From assembly GCA_016711825.1 (NCBI GenBank), contig JADJSG010000007.1, positions 434,001-498,000 on the forward strand: DNA of 64,000 bases, written 5' to 3'. Shown here in pieces: positions 19,865 through 29,175 of this stretch. The DNA is from Bacteroidota bacterium (GTDB lineage Bacteria > Bacteroidota > Bacteroidia > Chitinophagales > Chitinophagaceae). Position 1 is the stretch's first letter; every line of letters starts with the position of its first letter. A program made the translations under genes and the position numbers. A model generated the notes under the pieces. The model had not been told where the DNA came from and did not search any database. It saw only the letters and a list, made by a program, of their open reading frames with translations.

Positions 19865-20668
19865 ATGTTCCAAGATTCATTCAGTTATTTTAAGCATTTG
19901 ACAGCGATTAATATTATTGATATTGCATTGGTCTTATTAATTATTATTCAAATGTTCAGGGCATTGAAGGGAAGTATTGCATTTAATATTTTTATAGGAG
20001 GATTGGTCATCTACATTCTTTGGTTGATTGTCAATATGCTTGAAATGCCTTTGATGAGTGAAATACTAGATCGATTAGTTAGTATCGGTTTGATTGGGTT
20101 ATTGGTGGTATTTCAACCAGAAATCAGAAAGTTTTTATTAATATTAGGAAGGCGGTCACCATTAGGTAAAAATGGGTTTGTAAGTCGCCTCTTTCAGTCG
20201 AATACTTTAAATAAATATATTGTTGAAGAGGATGTGATTGAAGAAATCACGAATGCCATCATGTTTTTTCAAGAAAAAAAGTTAGGGGCCATTATTATCA
20301 TCGTGCGTTCTGAGCGATTTGAGTTTGATACTAATACTGGCAATATGATTAATGGAAGCGTAAGCGCTAAATTATTAGAAAGTATTTTTTCTAAAACCAG
20401 TCCCTTACATGATGGTGCCGTTATTATAGATAGAAATAATCTGATAGCAGCGGGGGTTGTATTGCCTATAAGCGACAGCAGCGAATTGCCTTCTCATATA
20501 GGATTACGACATCGAAGTGCAGTAGGGGCATCTGAACATAACGATGTACTGGTAATTGTTGTAAGTGAAGAAACGAGTAAACTCTCATTGGCTTCGCAAG
20601 GTAAAATTCAAATAGGGGTGCCAATGGAGGAAGTGAAGAAAGAAATGTACAATGCTATGACATCCTAA
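19865..20668 (+). CDS. cdaA: Diadenylate cyclase (c-di-AMP synthase, CdaA/DacA type)
   Basis: Makes the second messenger cyclic di-AMP from two ATP. Three N-terminal membrane helices ('IIDIALVLLIIIQMF', 'NIFIGGLVIYILWLIV', 'LVSIGLIGLLVVF') precede a DAC (DisA_N) domain. That domain has the catalytic 'SPLHDGAVII' (around residue 181) and 'GLRHRSAVG' (around residue 213). At 267 residues it is the usual CdaA length. I place the start at 19865 (MFQDSFSYF) because it follows the -7 box. The longer reading from 19817 would overlap the divergent gene. c-di-AMP controls potassium and osmotic balance and wall integrity in bacteria that have it. Confidence 0.92.
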   Translation: MFQDSFSYFKHLTAINIIDIALVLLIIIQMFRALKGSIAFNIFIGGLVIYILWLIVNMLEMPLMSEILDRLVSIGLIGLLVVFQPEIRKFLLILGRRSPLGKNGFVSRLFQSNTLNKYIVEEDVIEEITNAIMFFQEKKLGAIIIIVRSERFEFDTNTGNMINGSVSAKLLESIFSKTSPLHDGAVIIDRNNLIAAGVVLPISDSSELPSHIGLRHRSAVGASEHNDVLVIVVSEETSKLSLASQGKIQIGVPMEEVKKEMYNAMTS

Positions 20669-21061
20669 TTATTCAGCTTGATGCCTAACAACTGATATCA
20701 ACAACATTAGCCAGGCGGCTATCATCAGCAATCCACCAATGGGTGTGAGTATTCCTAGACCGCCAAGCCCAATATGCATCGTACTTTTCATAATACAAAG
20801 CAAATAAATAGAGCCAGAAAACAATAAGATGCCAAATGCAAATAACATTGTAATGATTTTGACATTTCTTCCTTTTGTTTTAGCGTAAATGCCCATAAAC
20901 AATAAAGCAAAGGCATGATAAAACTGGTATTTTACTCCTGTTTCAAAACTAGCCAATGTTTCAACGGTAAAAATGGTTTTTAAATAATGAGCGCCAAAGG
21001 CCCCAATGATTACGCTGAGCATAGCAAATAAACTTCCTAAGATTAAAGCAGGTTTATACAT
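20669..21061 (-). CDS. DUF423 family small membrane protein
   Basis: 130 residues with four hydrophobic segments and the family's hallmark 'GAFGAHYL' after the first helix, plus 'GLGILTPIGGLLMIAAWLML' at the end. DUF423 (YgdD-like) proteins have no established function. The start at 21061 (MYKPALILG) overlaps the end of aroK by 8 nt, which implies translational coupling; the longer reading to 21097 would run far into aroK. Confidence 0.85.
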   Translation of the reverse strand: MYKPALILGSLFAMLSVIIGAFGAHYLKTIFTVETLASFETGVKYQFYHAFALLFMGIYAKTKGRNVKIITMLFAFGILLFSGSIYLLCIMKSTMHIGLGGLGILTPIGGLLMIAAWLMLLISVVRHQAE

Positions 21062-21563
21062 AATTTTTGATAAAATTTTCAGCAAAGGTAGTCTCATCTA
21101 TTTGATTCATATCTATCATGTGGTCACTTTGCCCGTATATTTTTTTTCTATCTAAATAAAGGGCTAAAAGTTGATCGTTCAATGCATTTATTTCTATACC
21201 GACGATGAGTGGGCGCTTATTTAAATGACTGATTCTTTTGACCAAGATGGGAATATCCACTTTTAAATAACAAACAGTACCAGCCGTTTTCATGATGGTC
21301 ATATTGTGGTAAAAACAAGGTGTGCCCCCACCAGTGGCTAATATAAACGAAGGATTATTTTCAATAACCTCTTTTAAATATCGATGTTCTAAGGCCCTAA
21401 AATAAGGTTCTCCTTGTTGGGCAAATATTTCAGTTATTGTTTTATTCGCTTTTTGTTCAATATAGGTATCTAAATCAAAAAAGGGCATTTGATGGGTTTC
21501 GGCAATTTTTTTACCCCAAAAAGATTTACCACAACCCATCATTCCTGTCAGGAAAATTTGCAT
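21054..21563 (-). CDS. aroK: Shikimate kinase
   Basis: Phosphorylates shikimate at the 3-OH with ATP in the aromatic amino acid pathway. Walker A 'LTGMMGCGKSFWGKKI', the shikimate-binding 'FFDLDTYIE', 'YFRALE', the glycine-rich 'ILATGGGTPCF' and the lid arginine region 'HLNKRPLI' are all present. At 169 residues it has normal length. It is the first gene of a two-gene unit with the DUF423 gene and diverges from the rRNA methylase gene. Confidence 0.93.
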   Translation of the reverse strand: MQIFLTGMMGCGKSFWGKKIAETHQMPFFDLDTYIEQKANKTITEIFAQQGEPYFRALEHRYLKEVIENNPSFILATGGGTPCFYHNMTIMKTAGTVCYLKVDIPILVKRISHLNKRPLIVGIEINALNDQLLALYLDRKKIYGQSDHMIDMNQIDETTFAENFIKNYV

Positions 21564-21605
21564 CTTTGTATTTGTTTTTTTTAAACGTTCAGCAAATATA
21601 AATCA

Positions 21606-22964
21606 TTGAATACTAAGCTTCCAGTTTCGTTAAAACTTACACTACCTGAATCCCTTCATATCGATTGGCAAGCTTTGGAAGATGCACATGCTTTGCCCCC
21701 AATCAATTCGGTGCGTATGAACCCTAAAAAAAGGACTGCCCAATTTGATCAAGAAGCGATGATACCCTGGTGTAAACAAGGAAGATACTTACACACACGA
21801 CCAAGTTTTACATTTGATCCACTATTTCATGCGGGTACCTATTATGTACAAGAAGCCTCTTCGATGTTTTTAGAAACAGCCTTAATGCAACATATTGATT
21901 TTAATGTAAATTTAAAAGTATTAGATCTTTGTGCATCACCTGGCGGAAAAAGTACCCATATAGCTTCACTTTTAAATGAACAATCATTATTAATCAGCAA
22001 TGAAGTCATTGGAACACGAGTGAACATGTTATGTGAAAATATGACCAAATGGGGCTATGACAATACGTGGGTTACAAACAACGACCCCATACAATTTAAA
22101 AAGGTTCCATCTTTTTTTGATATGATGTTGGTTGATGCTCCCTGCTCAGGTTCTGGCTTGTTTAGAAAAATGCCCGATTATTGTCAAACATGGAATCCTG
22201 AGTTGGTCAACTTGTGTGCCCAACGTCAGAAACGAATTCTAAATGATGCGTATGATGCATTAGCAAAAAATGGCTTGCTTGTGTATATGACATGTTCGCT
22301 TAGCCAGGATGAGAACGAGGATATGCTTGATTATATTATGCAAACGTTTGATGTAACAACCTGCAAAATACAGATTGACGAAACATGGGGTATTATGGAA
22401 ACCCAAAGTGAAAAAATGCATGCTTTCGGTTATCGATTCTTTCCCCATTTAGTTAAAGGGGAGGGCTTTTTCTTAGCATTATTTCAAAAGAATGACGGGG
22501 CTACGTTCGCAATGGCAGATATCAAAAGTCATAAAGTCAAAAAAAACTTTGATGTTTCAAAATATATTAATGATGCCAAAATGTTTGTGATGCCTCAACA
22601 TGAAAATTTAATTGCCATACAAGAAATACATAAGCATTACTTAGATTATCTACAAACAAAATTAAAAATAGTGAAAAAGGGGATATTGATTGGAAAGCTA
22701 TTACCAAAAGAAATTATTCCTACACATGAATTAGCCCTTTATGAAAAATGCGTTTTTAATGATCATATCATTGATTTAGATTTAAAAAATGCCATTGCTT
22801 ATTTGAAAAAAGAAACATTTGAGCATTCAATGATTGCCAAAGGTTGGTATTTAGTTACCTTTGAAGGCTTTGCCTTAGGATGGTTAAAAAATATTGGCAA
22901 CAGAATCAATAATTATTATCCTTCTAATGATAGAATTTTAAGCAAAAACCCTTTGCCCTCTTGA
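21606..22964 (+). CDS. RsmF-like 16S rRNA m5C methyltransferase (NOL1/NOP2/Sun family)
   Basis: An S-adenosylmethionine-dependent RNA cytosine-5 methylase. The AdoMet site is 'VLDLCASPGGKSTHIA'. Two family cysteines appear in 'LVDAPCSGSGLFRKM' and 'LVYMTCSLSQDENEDML', the releasing and attacking nucleophiles of the motif IV/VI pair. The C-terminal ~150 residues ('RINNYYPSNDRIL' at the end) resemble the PUA-like RNA-binding tail of RsmF/YebU. No ATG fits; a TTG at 21606 (MNTKLPVS) is the likely start, 42 nt from the divergent aroK start. Confidence 0.87.
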   Translation: MNTKLPVSLKLTLPESLHIDWQALEDAHALPPINSVRMNPKKRTAQFDQEAMIPWCKQGRYLHTRPSFTFDPLFHAGTYYVQEASSMFLETALMQHIDFNVNLKVLDLCASPGGKSTHIASLLNEQSLLISNEVIGTRVNMLCENMTKWGYDNTWVTNNDPIQFKKVPSFFDMMLVDAPCSGSGLFRKMPDYCQTWNPELVNLCAQRQKRILNDAYDALAKNGLLVYMTCSLSQDENEDMLDYIMQTFDVTTCKIQIDETWGIMETQSEKMHAFGYRFFPHLVKGEGFFLALFQKNDGATFAMADIKSHKVKKNFDVSKYINDAKMFVMPQHENLIAIQEIHKHYLDYLQTKLKIVKKGILIGKLLPKEIIPTHELALYEKCVFNDHIIDLDLKNAIAYLKKETFEHSMIAKGWYLVTFEGFALGWLKNIGNRINNYYPSNDRILSKNPLPS

Positions 22965-22992
22965 TTATTTTCTAGAAATTTGCATCCCTATT

Positions 22993-23985
22993 ATGAAACA
23001 TTTTTATATTATTTTGTTACTTGTTAGCTCTTTTGTCTTTAACGGGTATGCACAACCTTCATATGCCCCAACAAATCCACAAGAGACTTATTTACAATCC
23101 ACAGAAGTAAAAGAAGATTTCTGGTCAAAATTTAAGAGAAAGTTTCATAGAAAAAAAAATAAATCAGTCGTACGAACCGATGAACCCGTGTTGGTTGCAA
23201 ATGATCCGAATCGGACAGTCAGAAGGGTGTCAAAATCAACTTTTAAACCTGAAAAAGAACAACGCGAAATAGATTTAGCTGAAAATAAGGACGAGCAAAA
23301 GAAAGATAAAACATTTTCACAACGTTGGAATACTTTGGTGAATGGGAAAAATTATGTACCGCAAAAAAATTACAATCGTAGAAAACGAAATCAGAATAAG
23401 GAGCCTATTGTTCTTGAAAAGAATAAAAAAACGATTAATCAAACAGCAAATCCTCAGCAGTTAAACGCAACTAAAAATAACCCCACAAAAAATACAAAAG
23501 GCACAAGTATCAATAGAAATACAAGCACCGCATCTACCGGAACTCCCAACAAAATAATAGCACCCACCAGGAGTACTCCCTTACAGTCGAATAACAAAAA
23601 AAACGTAATCCCTAAAATCAATCCAGCACAGAATACAAAATCAATTGACACCATAAGTTCAACTCCGATTTCTTCTGAAGTGAAAAACATAGCCATTAGA
23701 AATGAAATACAACCTTTGAGTCTCACCCAAAGTGCGAGTGGGACTGCTGCTTATTTCTTTTCAGGTGTACGTTCTGGTAAATTTTATGTAGTTACTAATT
23801 TGGCTAATAAAGGAAAGGTTGTGAAAGTAACCAATATGCAAAACGGAAAATCGTTGATGGCTGAAGTAATGGATGCTTTGCCTTCGAATGATGTTAGAAG
23901 AGGCGTACTGATTAAAATTAGCGATAACGCCAAATTGCCATTAGGACAAAATAATAATTCATTTACTGTGAAAGTAAATTATTAA
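22993..23985 (+). CDS. Secreted basic low-complexity protein with possible RlpA-like C-terminal domain
   Basis: 330 residues. A signal peptide ('MKHFYIILLLVSSFVFNGYAQ') is followed by about 220 residues that are very rich in Lys, Arg, Asn, Thr and Ser and look disordered. The last ~85 residues ('ASGTAAYFFSGVRSGKFYVV' to 'NNNSFTVKVNY') are ordered. They resemble a double-psi beta-barrel as in RlpA: 'GKVVKVTNMQNGKSLMAEVM' parallels the RlpA pattern of 'VTNLxNGKSVxVxVxD'. That match is by eye and the catalytic Asp/His of true lytic enzymes are not evident. It may be a peptidoglycan-associated structural protein. Confidence 0.6.
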   Translation: MKHFYIILLLVSSFVFNGYAQPSYAPTNPQETYLQSTEVKEDFWSKFKRKFHRKKNKSVVRTDEPVLVANDPNRTVRRVSKSTFKPEKEQREIDLAENKDEQKKDKTFSQRWNTLVNGKNYVPQKNYNRRKRNQNKEPIVLEKNKKTINQTANPQQLNATKNNPTKNTKGTSINRNTSTASTGTPNKIIAPTRSTPLQSNNKKNVIPKINPAQNTKSIDTISSTPISSEVKNIAIRNEIQPLSLTQSASGTAAYFFSGVRSGKFYVVTNLANKGKVVKVTNMQNGKSLMAEVMDALPSNDVRRGVLIKISDNAKLPLGQNNNSFTVKVNY

Positions 23986-24030
23986 TCACTTTGAATTACA
24001 TTTATACTTTATCGAACTGTTATTTATTCA

Positions 24031-25065
24031 ATGAAAATACTTATAATTCGTTTTTCATCCATTGGTGATATCGTCCTGACTACACCTATAATCAGATGTG
24101 TTAAAAAACGATGGCCACATGCTGAGATCCATTTTTTGACCAAATCGAAATTTAAAGATGTAGTCAAAAATAATCCTTATTTAACCAAAGTACATACTAT
24201 CATTGATGATGCCCAGCCCATTATGCTTGAGTTGATTCGTGAAAATTATCATATGGTGATTGACTTGCATAATAATCTTAGAACCTGGTATGTAAAATCG
24301 ATTTTAAAGCAAGCATTTAATTCTCAAGTGACATCCTATACATTTTCAAAAATCAATATCAGAAAATGGCTACTTACGCAATTAAAGATAAATATACTTC
24401 CCGATAAAAGTATTGTGGAAAGGTATTTTGAAGCCTTACATAAAATAGGTGTTACCAATGATGGTCAAGGACTTGATTATTTTATAGCTTCAGATGAAGA
24501 AGTCACCAAAGACGATTTGCCCTTTAGTCATGTATTGGGATTTATTGCGTGTAGTATTGGCGGTGCTCATGAAACCAAAAAAATGCCAGTTGAAAAATGG
24601 AAAGCTGTTTGCGAAGCCATCGATTATCCTCTAATACTTTTAGGGGGTAAAGAGGATGCTCCACAAGCTGAAATGATTAAACAAATAGATCCTGTGAAGA
24701 TATACAATGCCTGTGGTAAATTTTCAATCAATGAAAGTGCTCATATTATTATGAAATCACGTTTTGTTATCTCGCACGACACTGGATTAATGCATATTGC
24801 GGCCGCTTTCAAAAAACCGATTATTAGTATTTGGGGCAATACTGTACCTTCATTGGGTATGTTTCCCTATTATGGATATAATAATCTAAAAAAGAATATC
24901 GCTCCTCAACTTTATATTATAGAAAACAATCAACTTAGCTGCCGACCTTGTAGTAAAATAGGTTATTCGGCCTGTCCTAAAAAGCATTTTAAATGTATGG
25001 AGCAAATATCTACTACAAGCATCGTGACTGCTGCAGAAAAAATCATTTTATCCTTGAAATCATGA
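24031..25065 (+). CDS. Glycosyltransferase family 9 (heptosyltransferase-like)
   Basis: Shares the ADP-heptose:LPS heptosyltransferase fold. It has the N-terminal 'KILIIRFSSIGDIVLTTPII' with the acceptor-site Asp, a sugar-nucleotide pocket 'SIGGAHETKKMPVEKW', and 'VISHDTGLMHIAAAFKKPII', the GT9 donor-binding signature. A Cys-rich tail ('CRPCSKIGYSACPKKHFKC') is common in Bacteroidota members. The likely job is adding a sugar to lipopolysaccharide core or a related glycolipid on the cytoplasmic face of the membrane. The stop overlaps the start of the DNA methylase by 4 nt (ATGA), an unusual pairing. Confidence 0.87.
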   Translation: MKILIIRFSSIGDIVLTTPIIRCVKKRWPHAEIHFLTKSKFKDVVKNNPYLTKVHTIIDDAQPIMLELIRENYHMVIDLHNNLRTWYVKSILKQAFNSQVTSYTFSKINIRKWLLTQLKINILPDKSIVERYFEALHKIGVTNDGQGLDYFIASDEEVTKDDLPFSHVLGFIACSIGGAHETKKMPVEKWKAVCEAIDYPLILLGGKEDAPQAEMIKQIDPVKIYNACGKFSINESAHIIMKSRFVISHDTGLMHIAAAFKKPIISIWGNTVPSLGMFPYYGYNNLKKNIAPQLYIIENNQLSCRPCSKIGYSACPKKHFKCMEQISTTSIVTAAEKIILSLKS

Positions 25066-26324
25066 AGCGCAATGTAATTAAAAAAAGAGGGGTAAAAAAG
25101 TTGGGACTCAGTTGGGAATTAGAGCCTTTACAAAATGAATTGTTTTATGTTGAAGAACAGACAGCAAAGAACATCCAAACAAAAATAAAAACAGCTACTC
25201 ATTTGCTTTTTGAAGGTGAAAATTATTTCTCACTTCAACATTTATTGCTTGATTATACTGAAAAAATCAATTTAATATACATAGATCCACCCTACAACAC
25301 AGGTTTTAAACAAGATCAGGAAGGTTTTTTTTATCATGATAAACGATCGGAAAAACATCACAAATACAAACATTCAGCTTGGCTTAATTTTATGTTTCAT
25401 CGGCTTGTGATAGCCAAAAAGTTACTTGCATCAGATGCTTTCATGTTTATTTCGATTGATGAAAATGAATTTGCGCAACTAAAATTATTATGTGATGAAA
25501 TATTCGGGGAAGATAATTTCATTCATTATTTAATTTGGAAAAAAAGAAGCACTGGTGGACAAGTAAAAGATGGTTCCATCATTTCGCAAACTGAATTTAT
25601 TTTGATTTATGCAAAAAATAAAAAGTATGCTAAACTCAATAAAGTGTGTAATCCGAAAGCTGGAAATGAAAAGTGGCGCGATTTCAGAAAGTCGGGTGGT
25701 CAATGGCAACAACGGTATCGCCCAAAACAACATTTTCCATTTTATTATGATGAAGTAACAGCGGAACTTACGCTGAAAAGAATCAATGATCAGCAAATAG
25801 AAATCATCCCTCAAAATGCTCAGGGAGAACCTGGGTTTTGGGAAAATGGCCTTGAAACAACTGCTAAACGACTCAATAATAATGAATTGAAAATTTTCTT
25901 GAATCCCAAAACAAAGAAATATAAAATATTACAACTTGAGATGGCCAGTGAGTATCAAAATGCGGGTAATTTCATTGATATACCTTCTGTAAATGGGAGT
26001 GTAGAAATTAAAATGTTTGATCTTGCATTCAACAATGTGAAGCCCCTTTCTTTGATAAAATATATTTTGGCATTAGCCTCTGGTGAAAATTCGATTGTGC
26101 TCGATTTTTTTGCAGGAAGTGGATCCACTGCACAAGCGGTTATAGAGTGGAATACAGAAAATAATTATCAACAAACCTGTATAGTATGTACTAATAATGA
26201 ATATAACTTATGTGAGGAAGTAACATATCCTCGTCTTAAACGAGTCATTAAGGGTTATGTAAATTCACAAAAGAAAAAATATAGTGGTCATAAACAAAAT
26301 CTGAAATATTTTAAAGTGAGTTAA
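25062..26324 (+). CDS. Solitary site-specific DNA adenine methyltransferase (beta class, type III Mod-like)
   Basis: The catalytic motif IV 'YIDPPYNTGF' (around residues 72-80) lies ahead of the AdoMet-binding motif I 'VLDFFAGSGSTAQAVIEW' (around residue 346). That order defines beta-class N6-adenine/N4-cytosine methylases such as type III Mod. A central target-recognition region (about residues 160-320) has no recognised motif. At 420 residues it is shorter than most EcoP15I-type Mod subunits. No Res helicase-nuclease or other restriction gene lies nearby, so it looks like an orphan regulatory or anti-restriction methylase. ATG 25062 overlaps the previous stop in an ATGA, making translational coupling likely. 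Confidence 0.88.
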   Translation: MKRNVIKKRGVKKLGLSWELEPLQNELFYVEEQTAKNIQTKIKTATHLLFEGENYFSLQHLLLDYTEKINLIYIDPPYNTGFKQDQEGFFYHDKRSEKHHKYKHSAWLNFMFHRLVIAKKLLASDAFMFISIDENEFAQLKLLCDEIFGEDNFIHYLIWKKRSTGGQVKDGSIISQTEFILIYAKNKKYAKLNKVCNPKAGNEKWRDFRKSGGQWQQRYRPKQHFPFYYDEVTAELTLKRINDQQIEIIPQNAQGEPGFWENGLETTAKRLNNNELKIFLNPKTKKYKILQLEMASEYQNAGNFIDIPSVNGSVEIKMFDLAFNNVKPLSLIKYILALASGENSIVLDFFAGSGSTAQAVIEWNTENNYQQTCIVCTNNEYNLCEEVTYPRLKRVIKGYVNSQKKKYSGHKQNLKYFKVS

Positions 26325-26357
26325 ATTATTAACAGAAAATGTATTTACTTTGAAGTT

Positions 26358-26846
26358 ATGAAACGAAATATTTATGTACAGTTGTCGGGTATCGTGCTTG
26401 CAATGTTGATGTTAACTCAATGCTCAACTTCTAAAAATACAACAAAGGGTGATAATAATGACAAAAAGAATGCGCCCATTTCAGCCACATCTGTTGTTGC
26501 AAATGCCTTACAGGGAAATTGGCAATTTGATTATTTTACCATGGTAAATACAGATAAAACAATCTTATTTCCCATGCAAGTACCGTCTTTAAATTTTGAC
26601 CCAAAAGAGAAAAAATTTTCAGGGAATGCAGGTTGTAATAGCATCAGTGGTAGTTATCAATGTACTGGCAATAGTTTAAAGTTTGTACAACCCATGATGA
26701 TTACCCGTATGAGTTGCAATGCAGCAGGTGAAAAAACATTTATTGAATATTTAAATACGGTTACTAAGTTTGTAATTAATGGGAATTCACTTGAGTTGAT
26801 AGCTGATACCAAGCCCATTATTATGATGAAGAGAGTAGCTAAATAA
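26358..26846 (+). CDS. META-domain lipoprotein (HslJ-like)
   Basis: 162 residues with a lipoprotein signal ending 'MLMLTQC' and a META domain. The domain shows the family's 'LQGNWQFDYF', 'FSGNAGCNSISGSYQ' and 'MMITRMSCNAAGEKTFIEYL'. META/HslJ proteins are envelope proteins linked to heat shock, motility or novobiocin tolerance, without a defined biochemical role. It stands alone with its own short upstream gap. Confidence 0.85.
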   Translation: MKRNIYVQLSGIVLAMLMLTQCSTSKNTTKGDNNDKKNAPISATSVVANALQGNWQFDYFTMVNTDKTILFPMQVPSLNFDPKEKKFSGNAGCNSISGSYQCTGNSLKFVQPMMITRMSCNAAGEKTFIEYLNTVTKFVINGNSLELIADTKPIIMMKRVAK

Positions 26847-26930
26847 TAACTGTGTGCATTTTAAGTAATTTATCATCGCTGTTTTATAAAGTGATAAAGT
26901 TATTTATTAAATGATACATTTAAAGACAAC

Positions 26931-27320
26931 ATGTTTACGTTAGAACAAATTAAAGCTGCACATAGCAAGGTGAAATCAGGGATTGATTTTCCTCTTTATA
27001 TTCATGAAATTAAACAATTGGGCGTAATGCGTTATGAAACATTTGTAGCAGATGGGCATACTGATTATATGGGATTGGATGCTTACAAAATGTCGAGTGA
27101 TGCAAAATATACTACGTTGATCATTGCAAACAATACAAATGCTCTGCATTTTAAAGCCGATTTGAAAGCTCATCAGGAAGGGAAAACAGACTATCCAACA
27201 TTTTGTCAAGACTGTGCGAAATCAGGTATTGAAAAATGGGCTGTTCAAATGGATGATATGACTTGCACCTATTATAGTCAATCAGGTGAAGTTGTATTGG
27301 TGGAAACTATTCCCGGTTAA
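26931..27320 (+). CDS. DUF1398 family protein
   Basis: 129 residues. 'FTLEQIKAAHSKVKSGIDFP', 'YETFVADGHTDYMG' and 'HQEGKTDYPTFCQDCAKSGI' are the conserved blocks of the DUF1398 family (sometimes labelled phage envelope protein). The fold is cytosolic and the function unknown. No neighbour suggests a role. Confidence 0.8.
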   Translation: MFTLEQIKAAHSKVKSGIDFPLYIHEIKQLGVMRYETFVADGHTDYMGLDAYKMSSDAKYTTLIIANNTNALHFKADLKAHQEGKTDYPTFCQDCAKSGIEKWAVQMDDMTCTYYSQSGEVVLVETIPG

Positions 27321-27369
27321 TAATGTCTATTTTGTATCTATTAAACAAGTAGCATTGAATCTCAAAATT

Positions 27370-27834
27370 TTAAACACTTGTTAGTTTTTCTAAAATTGTA
27401 AAAACCGCTGGACAAACTTCGCTGTTTTTTAAAGTGAGGGATGGGCGTTTAAGTAATACATCTTCGTCGGTATAAGGGTAGCGGGCACAGTCGCTTGGGC
27501 GTACTTCATAAATTTCACAATAATGGTCTTTGCCTAAAAATGAACAGGGTTGTTGTTGCAATACATAATCATTTTCGTCATCAAGGATTAAATATTTTTG
27601 TATAAAATCACCTTGTTTCATATGTAGAAATTTGGCAATGCGCTTAATGTCAGGAATTTTAAATCGGGGTGAATGATTTTTGCAACAGTTGGCACATTGT
27701 AAACAATCAATTTTTGCAAAGGTCTCTTGATGCAGGTCGGGGAGGGCTTTGATAATTTTTCGCTGGTCGCAACGTTTTAGAAATTGTGCGTATTTTTTCT
27801 TGTTTTCTTTTGCTGTTTTTTGCCAATCTATCAT
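27370..27834 (-). CDS. YkgJ-family cysteine-cluster protein
   Basis: 154 residues with the putative Fe-S or zinc-binding cluster of the YkgJ (CxxCxxCC) family: 'CLQCANCCKNHSPRF', then 'CSFLGKDHYCEIYEVRPSDC' and a last cysteine in 'SEVCPAVF'. The function is not known. The start overlaps the stop of the threonine dehydrogenase gene by 4 nt, so the two are one transcription unit. Confidence 0.85.
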   Translation of the reverse strand: MIDWQKTAKENKKKYAQFLKRCDQRKIIKALPDLHQETFAKIDCLQCANCCKNHSPRFKIPDIKRIAKFLHMKQGDFIQKYLILDDENDYVLQQQPCSFLGKDHYCEIYEVRPSDCARYPYTDEDVLLKRPSLTLKNSEVCPAVFTILEKLTSV

Positions 27835-28775
27835 TGCTTTAAATTTTTCAGCATATCAATAGTCATCGTATCCAGGTCGAATTCGGGTTTCCATTGCCAT
27901 TGTTGCTGTGCTTCTTTATCATCGATGCTTTGGGGCCAGCTATCAGCAATCTGTTGTCTGAAATCAGGTTTGTAACTAATTGTAAAATCAGGCAATTGTG
28001 ATTGAATACTTGCAGTAATTTCCTTTGGGGAGAAACTCATTGCGCTGAGATTATAAGCTGTTCTATTTTTGATAGCGTCAGCAGGTGCCTCCATTAATTC
28101 AATGGTGGCTCTGATGGCATCAGGCATATACATCATAGGAAGGTAAGTGTCAGCATTTAAAAAACATTCATAATGACCATCGCTAAGGGCTTTGTGATAT
28201 ATTTCAATGGCGTAATCGGTTGTGCCTCCTCCAGGTGCTGATTTGTAACTGATGAGTCCAGGATATCGCAAACTTCTTACATCAATACCATAATGTTTGT
28301 GGTAATAGGCACACCATTGTTCACCTGCATATTTGCTAATTCCGTAAACGGTGGTTGGTTCTATGATGGTATGTTGTGGGGTATTTTGCTTGGGTGAATT
28401 GGGTCCAAATACTGCAATTGAGCTCGGCCAATACACTTTTTTCAGTTTTTCTTCTTTCGCTAAATCAAGGATATTTAACAAACTTTGCATATTGATATGC
28501 CAGGCCATCGAAGGGTTTTTTTCACCAGTGGCTGATAAGATTGCCGCTAATAAATAAACTTGCGTAATGTTATATTGTTTGATGATAGTACGCAAAAGTT
28601 CTTTGTTCATCACATCGCAGCTAACATAAGGACCAGTGCCAATTAGTAATGGATGCTCATCTCGTAAATCACTTGCTATAACTTGTTCATTACCAAAAAG
28701 TTTTCGAAGGGCCATCGTTAGTTCTACGCCTATTTGTCCACATGCACCGATTACTAATATATTGTCTGTTGCCAT
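27831..28775 (-). CDS. NAD-dependent epimerase-type L-threonine 3-dehydrogenase
   Basis: Extended short-chain dehydrogenase with the NAD-binding 'ILVIGACGQIGVELTMALR', the catalytic 'YGISKYAGEQW' (YxxxK) and the Ser in 'VYWPSSIAVFG'. The segment 'YPGLISYKSAPGGGTTDYA' is characteristic of the SDR-type threonine dehydrogenases of Bacteroidota. These oxidise L-threonine to 2-amino-3-ketobutyrate on the route to glycine and acetyl-CoA. Partner 2-amino-3-ketobutyrate CoA ligase is not in the window. At 314 residues it is of normal length. Confidence 0.82.
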   Translation of the reverse strand: MATDNILVIGACGQIGVELTMALRKLFGNEQVIASDLRDEHPLLIGTGPYVSCDVMNKELLRTIIKQYNITQVYLLAAILSATGEKNPSMAWHINMQSLLNILDLAKEEKLKKVYWPSSIAVFGPNSPKQNTPQHTIIEPTTVYGISKYAGEQWCAYYHKHYGIDVRSLRYPGLISYKSAPGGGTTDYAIEIYHKALSDGHYECFLNADTYLPMMYMPDAIRATIELMEAPADAIKNRTAYNLSAMSFSPKEITASIQSQLPDFTISYKPDFRQQIADSWPQSIDDKEAQQQWQWKPEFDLDTMTIDMLKNLKQ

Positions 28776-29175
28776 TGCTATTGAATATGATTTTATTTAA
28801 GAATAGGTAAAAATAGAAAATGTTATTAAATAAATAAGATAAATGAATTGCTATATTTTTATAGGTGTAATGCTTTCCTGTTTATTTGAGCATTCTAAGG
28901 TATTACAAGTTTGAGCTTGTTCACAAAAATGAATCGATCAATGATTTTTTACTTTATTGGGCTAAACCTCATTGCAATGGTCTTGTATCACCTAACTATT
29001 TACTGTCAACACATTGTAGAATGCCTGAATGCGAAAGGCTGATATCTAATGTTGTGTTGGCATCTACTCAATTTTTTTAAATTGCTTAACCATGGTATTG
29101 GGTATACATCAAAACAAAAAAGGTTTGCACTAGGCAAACCTCCTTTGTTGAGTAAACAGCTCAAACATAAAAAAA
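28776..29175. other. 400-bp intergenic region
   Basis: Apart from the terminator at 29112-29140 I see nothing convincing. An open frame at 28886-29080 has no recognisable protein character. Confidence 0.5.
29112..29140 (-). terminator. Terminator of the PspC-domain gene
   Basis: On the minus strand GGTTTGC, a 5-nt loop and GCAAACC are followed by TTTTTTGTTTT. It lies 36 nt beyond the stop at 29176. Confidence 0.8.

Noticed and set aside
28886..29080. Plus-strand open frame in the gap before the PspC terminator
   Set aside because: Sixty-four codons without signal, motif, or promoter; composition like non-coding DNA.
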